Below, piece after piece: positions 16,054 through 23,488 of a stretch of 64,000 bases of DNA. This DNA comes from Synergistota bacterium. Lineage in GTDB: Bacteria; Synergistota; GBS-1. The notes below the pieces were generated by a model. The model was given only the letters and a program-made list of their open reading frames with translations, had not been told where the DNA came from and searched no databases. The stretch's first letter is position 1; every line of letters starts with the position of its first letter. Both the position numbers and the translations under genes were made by a program. The DNA lies in contig JANXBX010000004.1 of the NCBI GenBank assembly GCA_025060595.1, positions 132,827 to 196,826 of the forward strand, written 5' to 3'.

Positions 16054-17981
16054 CTTTTTCTCACCCCCAAAAGGGAAATCCAACCAAAGGAGAGTAAAAT
16101 CAAAACGCTTAAACTTCCTTTATAACCCAAAGTACATCCCGAAGAAACTACAAACTCGTCATCATCACCGTTACCATTAGCAGGATTAAGCTTAAGGGCG
16201 TAATACATAAGAGGTTCAATACGAGCCGGAATGTAAATGGTTGGAACCTGTTCTTCACTTCCCATAGAAGATAAAAGTGGGTATTCCCCAATGAAAGAAG
16301 AACTACCGCCATCATAAACTTGGAAATAATAACCTACAGTTGAGCCTGCTTTGAAAGGGAATCTCCCGGATCCAATCGGTATCTTAACCTCAACTTCAAG
16401 AAAACCATCCTCACGTATACCTCCCTTAACTTCAACTTCTGGACAAAAGGAGGGATCCAAGAAGCGTACCCTATATTGAGAGTAATCATACCAAAGCGGA
16501 TAAAAGTAAGCTACCCAATGATTCCCATCATAGGATATCTTAAGCATGCCCTCACAACTATTCCTATCTAAAGGAAAGGAGGCATTTCCATCAGAATCTA
16601 TATAAATAACTATAGAATCCCCCACATCTAAAGAAGTATCATCATAAACCTCAAAAGCCACGTAAAGCGCATCTTTAGTATTTTTAAAATAAGCCTTAAA
16701 GGGAAAAGAATCAAAAGATGGCAATTTAAGAGCACCTTCTACTTCACTATTGCCAACTAGACCATCTATTTTAAAAGACCCATACCCAACGCTCATGACT
16801 TCCCTTGTCTCTTTAAGATAAGTCTTTATAAACTCACCCCACCCAGTCATGCTCGAAAAGTCATGCCTCGAATCATCATAGAATCTATCATACGCTCCTT
16901 CTCCTCTCTCTGGAAAATATATACTCAAACCATGAGCATTTTCATAGGAGGAATAGCTCTCTACAACAGCTTTCCTTATAGCTTCACACAGCGAAGAAGC
17001 AAGTTCGGTTGAAGAGCTTCTCCAACCCGCTAAGTAAGACACAAAGGAATAGAGGTCTATTATAGAAGGATCATAAAATACTTGAGCTCTAGCCCTTGCG
17101 AGCTTTGCAAGTGATATCTCGTTTCGCAGCTTTGAAGAAAGCTCTTTTAATAAAGAAACAACATCATCTATTCTGCTAAGATCTATCAGGGAAAGAGTGC
17201 TTCCAGAGGTTTCCCTATAATTTTTTACTATAATCTTACCCAACTCCCTTGGTGATACGTCTACTCCATTACTTAATAGAGACACAAGTTCTTCTAAGAT
17301 TAGGTCATAGCGCCATCCTTCCCCAGGAATTACGTCCTCAGAAGCAACCATAAATGAAGCATAATCCTTAAGCTCATAAGCTACCTCAACCATTCCCATA
17401 AGACAAGCATCAAAACCTATAAGATCTACTCTATAACCTCCATTACTTAAAATTCTTAAAGCAGTTTGAACCTCATCCATGTAAAGATAATCATTATCTG
17501 TTTGATCATAACCAGCAACCTTCCAAGCTCTATTGAGTCCCCCTCCTCTTTTCCTCCATCCATCACCATGATCCCAAATTATAAGAGCATAATGCTGAGC
17601 AGGATAGTTATCAATTGCCCAAGAAACAAAATCTACTAACGCATCTGACTTCCCCATGTTTACCTCTCCAAGATTTTGGACCGCATTAACAAAAACAGGA
17701 GCCATAAAACGAGACAAAGCAAATCTCAATGTACCAGCCCAATTATCGCAGATACCCTCAATAGTTCCAATATAACCTGGAGCCCTATCAAGCTGAACAA
17801 CAACATTAATAAGCTGAGAATCTAAAGGTGCAAGAACCATCTCAACAAAATCAGCTATAGCAGCTTCTTCAAGATCGTTATCAGCATTCATAAAAACCAT
17901 TATTGTCCAAGAAGGTAAAGCAAAAGCAACCATCGAAAAACCTAGGACGAAAAGTAGCGATAAAAAAACAGGCCTCATCAT
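16050..17981 (-). CDS. Secreted clostripain-family (C11) cysteine peptidase
   Basis: Exported protease of 643 residues. It has a signal peptide (about 1-22), then a C11 domain with catalytic His138 in IIWDHGDGW and Cys193 in IGFDACLMGM, followed by VASEDVIPGEGW. After about residue 385 comes a beta-sandwich like a CBM9/DOMON substrate-binding domain (DSIVIYIDSDGNASFP). The tail (about 612-643) is a sorting-signal-like tripartite end: SSGC, a hydrophobic stretch and RKR. C11 peptidases cut after basic residues and often self-activate. It overlaps the FN3 gene by 4 bases and the pseudoprotease by 4 bases. Confidence 0.88.
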   Translation of the reverse strand: MMRPVFLSLLFVLGFSMVAFALPSWTIMVFMNADNDLEEAAIADFVEMVLAPLDSQLINVVVQLDRAPGYIGTIEGICDNWAGTLRFALSRFMAPVFVNAVQNLGEVNMGKSDALVDFVSWAIDNYPAQHYALIIWDHGDGWRKRGGGLNRAWKVAGYDQTDNDYLYMDEVQTALRILSNGGYRVDLIGFDACLMGMVEVAYELKDYASFMVASEDVIPGEGWRYDLILEELVSLLSNGVDVSPRELGKIIVKNYRETSGSTLSLIDLSRIDDVVSLLKELSSKLRNEISLAKLARARAQVFYDPSIIDLYSFVSYLAGWRSSSTELASSLCEAIRKAVVESYSSYENAHGLSIYFPERGEGAYDRFYDDSRHDFSSMTGWGEFIKTYLKETREVMSVGYGSFKIDGLVGNSEVEGALKLPSFDSFPFKAYFKNTKDALYVAFEVYDDTSLDVGDSIVIYIDSDGNASFPLDRNSCEGMLKISYDGNHWVAYFYPLWYDYSQYRVRFLDPSFCPEVEVKGGIREDGFLEVEVKIPIGSGRFPFKAGSTVGYYFQVYDGGSSSFIGEYPLLSSMGSEEQVPTIYIPARIEPLMYYALKLNPANGNGDDDEFVVSSGCTLGYKGSLSVLILLSFGWISLLGVRKR

Positions 17982-18718
17982 ACTCCCCTCCTCATAAAGA
18001 AGCCTAAAAGGGAAACAAAAGATAAAAATATAAAAGACAAATCAAAACTTCCTTCTCTCAAAGAACAACCAGCACTAAGATAAAACTCCCCCTTTGCAGA
18101 TTCTGTTCTAACTTCGATTTCAGGAGAAGATGTTCTTCCAGCACTATTAAACGCTAAAACTCTATAAGTATACTTGGTATTTTCAGAAAGACCTGTATCT
18201 ACATAACTTTCAGAGTTTGGAGGAAGAATACAAACCTCAACCCAGTTACTACCATGCTTTCTCTCAACTATGAAGCCATCCTCGTTATCTGAAATATCTT
18301 TCCACCTAAGCTCTACTTCTGATGAGGAAAGAGCTTCACCTTTTAAATCAGAGGGAGGCTCTGGATATCCTATAGTGGTCACAGGAAAGGAAAGTTCACA
18401 ATAATTCGTATAGTAGTTTCCCTTATAAGCCTTAACCCTATAAAAATAACTTTCTCCTGGTGTTAGCCCCACATCATTATATACATTTAAATCTGGAGGA
18501 AGTATCGCAATTCTAATCCAATTATCACCAATTTTTTTTCTCTCAACTATAAAACCATCTTCATCTACCGAGTTATCCCACCATGTTAATCTCACGTGAG
18601 TTGGAGAAATTATTTGGGCCTCCAAATTAGAGGGAGGAAGGGGAAGAGAAAAAGCCCCTTGAGGAAACAAAAGCATAAAAAATAAAAAGACCACGCAAAA
18701 GATTCTACCTTTTCTCAT
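17978..18718 (-). CDS. Secreted protein with two fibronectin type III domains and C-terminal anchor
   Basis: Protein of 246 residues with a signal peptide (about 1-24) and two tandem FN3 domains (about 27-113 and 118-205). The domains share the pattern VRLTWWDNSVDEDGFIVERK / VELRWKDISDNEDGFIVERK, a recent duplication. The C-terminal tail (about 215-246) is SAGC, a spacer, a hydrophobic helix and MRRGV, like the tail of the adjacent protease. This suggests both are processed and anchored by the same sorting enzyme. A role as a surface adhesion or scaffold partner is inferred. Overlaps are 4 bases (ATGA) with the protease and 14 bases with the TPR gene. Confidence 0.85.
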   Translation of the reverse strand: MRKGRIFCVVFLFFMLLFPQGAFSLPLPPSNLEAQIISPTHVRLTWWDNSVDEDGFIVERKKIGDNWIRIAILPPDLNVYNDVGLTPGESYFYRVKAYKGNYYTNYCELSFPVTTIGYPEPPSDLKGEALSSSEVELRWKDISDNEDGFIVERKHGSNWVEVCILPPNSESYVDTGLSENTKYTYRVLAFNSAGRTSSPEIEVRTESAKGEFYLSAGCSLREGSFDLSFIFLSFVSLLGFFMRRGV

Positions 18719-19334
18719 TTCTAGCCCTCCTTAACTGGTCTAAAAGATACTTAGCTACTTTATCTTTACTATCTAAAGCTAAAGCCCTCTCAAGATACCA
18801 TTCAGCTTTATCATAATTTCCTAACTCAAAAGCCACTCTCCCAGCCCAAAGAAAAGCTTTCTGAAAATCGGGATTCAAAGCACAGGATTTTTCATAAAGA
18901 GCTAACGCCTTCTCCTTTTCCCCTCGAGAATAAAAAATATAAGCCTTCTCATAAATTTCAAATGGCTCTTTTCCTTGCCTTATTATTTCCTCACATACCT
19001 TAACAAAGTACTGAGCTACTTTGTTATCTGGTTGAACCTCAGCTAACTTTTTCCAAGTACTTAATGCATCATGATACAAACCAAGCTCTTGATACAACCT
19101 CGCTAACCAGTAAAGGGCTTTAGCATGTTTGGGATCTCTTTCTAAAACCATGTTGTAGAATCTTATGGCCATATCATAAAACCCTTCTTGATAGTAGTTA
19201 TAAGCACCTTCAAAATATCTTTCGGTAACGAGCTTCTCTATATCCTCACTTTCTCCCACCTCAGCTAAAGCGAAAGACTCCAAAACCACAAGCAAGAAAA
19301 GAAGTGAACAAAATAAAAAATTGGATTTTCTCAT
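18705..19334 (-). CDS. Secreted TPR-repeat protein
   Basis: Protein of 209 residues with an N-terminal signal peptide (about 1-24) and four to five tetratricopeptide repeats in two blocks (about 36-110 and 125-205). The repeat consensus is clear in AIRFYNMVLERDPKHAKALYWLARLYQELG and KAEWYLERALALDSK. It acts as a protein-binding scaffold outside the cytoplasm. It is the first gene of the four-gene secreted-protein operon and its end overlaps the FN3 gene by 14 bases. An extended -10 sequence (TGCTATAAT, 19357-19365 on the minus strand) lies about 25 bases upstream. Confidence 0.85.
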   Translation of the reverse strand: MRKSNFLFCSLLFLLVVLESFALAEVGESEDIEKLVTERYFEGAYNYYQEGFYDMAIRFYNMVLERDPKHAKALYWLARLYQELGLYHDALSTWKKLAEVQPDNKVAQYFVKVCEEIIRQGKEPFEIYEKAYIFYSRGEKEKALALYEKSCALNPDFQKAFLWAGRVAFELGNYDKAEWYLERALALDSKDKVAKYLLDQLRRARNEKR

Positions 19335-19395
19335 TTTTTCAACCCCTCCCTAAGAAATTATAGCATAAGGTTTTTTAAAAATTATACTCTCATAC

Positions 19396-19425
19396 TTGAT
19401 TTTATCGTAGGATTAGTTTTATAAT
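19396..19425 (+). promoter_or_regulatory. Promoter of the dksA-like/gltX/tRNA transcript
   Basis: TTGATT (19396-19401) and TATAAT (19420-19425) separated by 18 bases, 34 bases before the ATG. The ribosome binding site AAGGGGTG lies just before the start. Confidence 0.65.
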
Positions 19426-19459
19426 TTTAAGGAACTTTATAATAACAAGGGGTGAAAAG

Positions 19460-19807
19460 ATGAGAGATCTGTCACGCTTTAAAAAACACCTTGAAGAAAT
19501 ACGAGAAACACTTAAAACGAGACTAAAGGTAATAGAGGGAGAAGGTCCTCGATATGCAGGCTCAGAAGAGGTAGATGTAGCAAATTATATGAATGAAATG
19601 GATTCTTTATTCAGGGAAAAGGAAGAAGCTGAAAAAACTTTGAAAAGGGTTGAAAAGGCCTTGAAGAGATTTGAAAAAGGGACTTACGGATTATGCGTAG
19701 ATTGTGGAAAGGAGATAAGCGAGGAAAGGTTAGAGGTCGTTCCCTTTGCCGAAAGATGCATAGAGTGCGAGAAAAAACTTAATAAAGTAGGGAGGAAATT
19801 AGGATAG
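19460..19807 (+). CDS. DksA/TraR-family zinc-finger protein
   Basis: Protein of 115 residues with an N-terminal coiled coil (about 1-75, rich in Glu, Lys and Arg) and a C-terminal four-cysteine zinc finger (CVDCGKEI, then CIECEKK, about 82-106). This is the DksA/TraR layout, which binds the RNA polymerase secondary channel and modulates stringent control of rRNA and tRNA promoters. The stop TAG shares its last base with the GTG start of gltX. The pairing recalls E. coli, where dksA precedes the GluRS-like gluQ. Confidence 0.88.
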   Translation: MRDLSRFKKHLEEIRETLKTRLKVIEGEGPRYAGSEEVDVANYMNEMDSLFREKEEAEKTLKRVEKALKRFEKGTYGLCVDCGKEISEERLEVVPFAERCIECEKKLNKVGRKLG

Positions 19808-21087
19808 TGGTAAGAGTCAGATTTGCCCCAAGCCCAACAGGTGCCCTCCATGTAGGAGGTGCAAGAACTGCCCTCTTTAACTGGCTTTTTGCCAGAAATA
19901 AGAAGGGCGTTTTTATTTTGAGAATAGAGGATAGTGATTTTCAAAGATCAACTAAAGAAGCAGAGGAAACCATACTTCAAGGATTGCTTTGGCTTGGCTT
20001 AGAATGGGATGAGGGACCATACAGACAAAGCGAAAGATTAGATATATATAGAAAATACGCTGAAAAGCTTGTTAGCGATGGCAAAGGTTATGAGGAAAAC
20101 GGAGCTCTTATATTTAAGGTCCCTCCCGGTGAAACAAGCTTTAATGATATAGTTTGGGGAGAGATAAAAATTAAAAATGAGACCCTTAAAGACATCGTTA
20201 TGATTAAGTCAGATGGTACTCCAACCTATAATTTTGCTGTTGTGGTGGACGACCATGATATGGGCATAACTCACGTGATACGCGGTGAAGACCATATAGC
20301 TAACACGCCTAAACAAATCTTAATCTACCAAGCTTTTGGCTGGGAGATTCCAAAATTTGCTCATTTACCAATGATATTGGGACCAGACAAATCCAAACTA
20401 AGTAAAAGACATGGTGCTACCTCTGTAGCTGAGTATAAAAATCTAGGGTTTCTTCCTGATGCCTTCTTCAACTATTTAGCCTTACTGGGGTGGAGCCCGG
20501 GTTTCGATCAAGAGATATTTTCCCGTGAAGAGTTAATTAACCTTTTCTCCCTTGAGCGAGTTATAAAAAGAGGTGCGGTGTTTGATATAAAGAAGCTCGA
20601 ATGGATGAATGCCCAATATATAAAAAGTACCCCTGGAGAAAAGCTACTTGAGCTTGTTTTACCATTTTGGGAAAACAAGGGATGGATCAAAGAGGAAAAT
20701 ATTGATAAGGGATATCTTATAAAAGTCATAGATTTGGTAAAAGAGCGTTGTAAAACCCTTATAGACGTGGTTAATTTTAGCGATTACTTCTTGCAAAAAG
20801 AACCAACCTATGATAAAATCTTTGTCAGTCAGGAGATAAAAGGCAAAGAAAAGTTACTTTTAGAGGTTGCCGAGAGATTAGAAAAAATTCAATCTTTCGA
20901 TGCTTCAAGTATAGAAACTTGTCTTAAAAGCTTTGCAGAAGAAAAGGGTATAAAATTAAAGGAACTTGCCCAAGCCATAAGGGTAGCTATAAGTGGGAAA
21001 AAAGTTACTCCTCCTCTCTTTGAAGTAATGGAGACTCTTAATAAAGATATAGTAGTTGAAAGACTAAAACGCTGGGGAATCGTCTAA
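19807..21087 (+). CDS. gltX: Glutamyl-tRNA synthetase, compact form, ending inside a tRNA gene
   Basis: Class I aminoacyl-tRNA synthetase of 426 residues that charges tRNA-Glu and, in organisms without GlnRS, also tRNA-Gln. The HIGH motif reads APSPTGALHVGGARTALFNW and the KMSKS motif is KLSKRHG (about residue 200). It is about 40-60 residues shorter than usual: after KLVSDGKGYEENGALIFKVP the connective segment that normally starts with a Cys/Tyr-rich stretch is missing. The GTG start at 19807 follows GGGAGG. The last five codons (Trp-Gly-Ile-Val-stop) are also the first 15 bases of tRNA-Gln. Confidence 0.95.
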   Translation: MVRVRFAPSPTGALHVGGARTALFNWLFARNKKGVFILRIEDSDFQRSTKEAEETILQGLLWLGLEWDEGPYRQSERLDIYRKYAEKLVSDGKGYEENGALIFKVPPGETSFNDIVWGEIKIKNETLKDIVMIKSDGTPTYNFAVVVDDHDMGITHVIRGEDHIANTPKQILIYQAFGWEIPKFAHLPMILGPDKSKLSKRHGATSVAEYKNLGFLPDAFFNYLALLGWSPGFDQEIFSREELINLFSLERVIKRGAVFDIKKLEWMNAQYIKSTPGEKLLELVLPFWENKGWIKEENIDKGYLIKVIDLVKERCKTLIDVVNFSDYFLQKEPTYDKIFVSQEIKGKEKLLLEVAERLEKIQSFDASSIETCLKSFAEEKGIKLKELAQAIRVAISGKKVTPPLFEVMETLNKDIVVERLKRWGIV

Positions 21088-21147
21088 TTGGCAGGACACG
21101 GGACTCTGGATCCCGCTGTGGAGGTTCGAGTCCTCCTTCCCCAGCCA
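21073..21147 (+). tRNA. tRNA-Gln (CUG anticodon), overlapping the gltX 3' end
   Basis: Cloverleaf of 75 bases with CCA encoded. Acceptor TGGGGAA pairs with TTCCCCA; discriminator G. The anticodon stem CGGGA/TCCCG encloses CTCTGGA, giving anticodon CTG. Bases 21073-21087 are shared with the gltX reading frame, including its TAA stop, which is part of the D arm (GTCTAATTGG). 5' processing of the tRNA would therefore cut the gltX mRNA just before its stop codon. Confidence 0.97.
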
Positions 21148-21168
21148 CATAACGGAAAAGGTAGAGGT

Positions 21169-21244
21169 GGCCCCTTCGTCTAGCGGCCTAGGATGTCGGG
21201 TTCTCAGTCCGACGACGCGGGTTCAAATCCCGCAGGGGCTGCCA
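21169..21244 (+). tRNA. tRNA-Glu (CUC anticodon)
   Basis: Cloverleaf of 76 bases with CCA encoded. Acceptor GGCCCCT pairs with AGGGGCT (a G-U pair at 1-72). The anticodon loop TTCTCAG gives anticodon CTC. It lies 21 bases after tRNA-Gln in the same transcript as gltX, the enzyme that charges it. Confidence 0.95.
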
Positions 21245-21250
21245 CTTTTT

Positions 21251-22174
21251 TTATTTCAAAGCTCTATTAGTCTTATTAACGAAGTAAACCCCTATTAATA
21301 TTAAAATTCCACCAAATATCAGAGAAAAACTCATTTCCTCTCCTAAAACAATTGAAGCTGCTACCATGCCTACTACAGGCTGTATGTTCATAAAAACCCC
21401 TACTTTCGAGGCCTCTAAAGCATCTAAAGCATCATACCAAAAAGCATAAGCAAGACCCGTACTCAGAAGCCCCAAGAAAAGCACTGCAACTAAGAGCTTA
21501 AAATCTCTTAAAACGATAATTAGATCATTAAAATATCCCTTCAGGATAAAGGTAATACCTATTAAAATAAAACCAAAAAGCACAGTATAAAAGATACTTA
21601 CAAGCTGAGGAATCTCCCTATGCCTATGAAGGAAAAGCCTTGAAATAACAGAGAAAAAGGCCCAATTAAAAGATGTAACCAGAATTATAATGTCTCCTAC
21701 CGTGCTTATACCCTGCTTTAAGACTAAGCTAATATCTCCCTCGCTCACTACAACTAAAACTCCAAAAAAGGAAATAGCTATTCCTAAGATCTTTAAATAA
21801 GAAAGATTTTCCTTAAGCAAGAACCTACTCAATATAGCAATGAATATTGGAGTTGTGGCTACTATCCAGGTAGCAGTTGAAGCTTTAGAAGAGTAAAGAG
21901 CATAAGCTTGAACCCATAAGTGCATGTATATCGCTATAACTCCAAAAAATAAAAACCAAGGAATAACGGACTTTGAGACTCTTAAGGACACGTTCCTTTT
22001 TCTAAGCAATATACCTAACACCATTAATCCGATTAAAACGCGAGAGAAAACAACCGAAATAGGAGCTATATGAGGAATTAAGTATTTGGTAGCTACAAAT
22101 GACATACCCCAAACAAAAACAGTAAGAAAAAGCTTTAGGTATAATAACCAAAGATCCTTACTCTTTAAAACCAA
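21251..22174 (-). CDS. EamA-family (DMT superfamily) transporter
   Basis: Integral membrane protein of about 307 residues with ten predicted helices in two EamA repeats (N half with WGMSFVATKYLIPHIAPISVVFSRVLIG; C half with TGLAYAFWYDALDALEASKVGVFMNIQPVVGMVAA). The family exports amino acids or metabolites; the substrate cannot be read. I choose TTG at 22174, five bases after AGAGGTG; an upstream TTG at 22207 would extend it by 11 residues without a ribosome binding site. It stands alone, 69 bases from the next operon. Confidence 0.85.
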   Translation of the reverse strand: MVLKSKDLWLLYLKLFLTVFVWGMSFVATKYLIPHIAPISVVFSRVLIGLMVLGILLRKRNVSLRVSKSVIPWFLFFGVIAIYMHLWVQAYALYSSKASTATWIVATTPIFIAILSRFLLKENLSYLKILGIAISFFGVLVVVSEGDISLVLKQGISTVGDIIILVTSFNWAFFSVISRLFLHRHREIPQLVSIFYTVLFGFILIGITFILKGYFNDLIIVLRDFKLLVAVLFLGLLSTGLAYAFWYDALDALEASKVGVFMNIQPVVGMVAASIVLGEEMSFSLIFGGILILIGVYFVNKTNRALK

Positions 22175-22276
22175 AAGAGCACCTCTTTTACAACACAAGA
22201 TAAACAAACCAACTTTTATACTATTTTAGCAAAGCAACTTCTAAAAACAAACGGCTTCTTGAATTAAATTTACTCC

Positions 22277-23488
22277 TTAACCTCTATACTTTTCAACTAA
22301 AATTAAGAATTCCTCATCTGTTAAACTCCTTTTCTTTTCTATACCAGCCCTTTTAACATCCTCTAACAGTAATCTCTTCTTATCCTCATCAAGCTCTATA
22401 CCGTATTCTTTTAATTTAAAGTTAATAGAAGCCATTCCACTCTTCTTACCCAAAAGAAGTTTAGGACTCTTTTTCAAAAAGGCCGGATTTAAGGCAAACA
22501 TAGCAAGGGGAGCCTTAAATATAACGTCCGCCCCTATCCCAGACTCCCTACTAAATATCTCAGCTCCCACTATAGGCTTATTAGGTGGGATAGCAAAACC
22601 TGTAGTCTCCCTGACCAAATCAGAAAGCTCCTGAAGCTTTGAAAGGTCTATACCTATGTCTATTCCCATAAGGAGAGTTATAACTGTAACTACTTCTTCA
22701 GTGCTACAGTTACCAGTTCTTTCCCCCATTCCATTAACGCAACAATGGATAACTTCCGCTCCCGCCTTTAAAGCGGCAATGCTATTAGCTACAGCTAAAC
22801 CAAAATCGTTATGAGTGTGAACTTCAACAGGTACATCCCAGAGTGATTTTATCAGAGTAACAATATACTCCATAGATTCAGGAAGAGCACACCCCATAGT
22901 ATCAACAACCGCTATCGAATCCGGAAGAATATTAACCTTTTTTAACTCGGTCAACAATTTGACAAGATCTTCCTCTTCTGCTCTCGTAGTATCAAAGGGG
23001 AAGAAAACTGTATATAGTCCCATTTCTTTAGCTTTGCTTATAGATTTCACACTCTCCTCTATAGCTCTTTCCACAGGCCAATTAAACTGATACTCAAGTT
23101 TTGGCTTACTTATAGGAACTTCGATTATAATACCATCCACTTCACAATCAGCTGCAGCTACTATATCTTCCTCTCTAGCTCTAACAAAGCCAAAGATTTT
23201 CGACGGAAGTCTCATCTTTCTTATCTCCTTTATTGCCTCTCTGTCCTCGGTCGAGACCACAGGCATTCCTGCTTCAATCCTGTGTATACCAACTTCACTA
23301 AGTTTTACAGCGATTTTGACCTTCTCATCCTTTCTCAAGACCACACCTGGAGTTTGTTCCCCATCACGTAGTGTAGCATCATGAATCTGGATAGTAGAAG
23401 GAAGATTCCACCTTTTCCTAATTTCATTCTTAAAATTATAAGGACTAACCCACCAATTTTCAGACCTATAGCCATGAACTGCTTTCAT
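22277..23488 (-). CDS. Homocitrate/2-isopropylmalate synthase-like enzyme (HMGL-like family)
   Basis: Alpha-acyl-CoA-dependent condensing or lyase enzyme of the DRE-TIM family, 403 residues. The metal/catalytic motif is HDATLRDGEQTPGV, followed by HRIEAGMP, VHTHNDFGLAVANS and GMGERTGNCSTEEV. The LeuA-type C-terminal allosteric domain is absent, as in NifV/AksA-type homocitrate synthases. It ends the TAXI-TRAP operon, overlapping the permease by 4 bases, so it probably acts on the imported compound or its product instead of in leucine synthesis. The exact reaction is unknown. Confidence 0.85.
   Translation of the reverse strand: MKAVHGYRSENWWVSPYNFKNEIRKRWNLPSTIQIHDATLRDGEQTPGVVLRKDEKVKIAVKLSEVGIHRIEAGMPVVSTEDREAIKEIRKMRLPSKIFGFVRAREEDIVAAADCEVDGIIIEVPISKPKLEYQFNWPVERAIEESVKSISKAKEMGLYTVFFPFDTTRAEEEDLVKLLTELKKVNILPDSIAVVDTMGCALPESMEYIVTLIKSLWDVPVEVHTHNDFGLAVANSIAALKAGAEVIHCCVNGMGERTGNCSTEEVVTVITLLMGIDIGIDLSKLQELSDLVRETTGFAIPPNKPIVGAEIFSRESGIGADVIFKAPLAMFALNPAFLKKSPKLLLGKKSGMASINFKLKEYGIELDEDKKRLLLEDVKRAGIEKKRSLTDEEFLILVEKYRG

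Noticed and set aside
22277-23488. Assignment as leucine-pathway LeuA
   Set aside because: The regulatory C-terminal domain is missing and the gene belongs to a TRAP uptake operon, not to leu genes.
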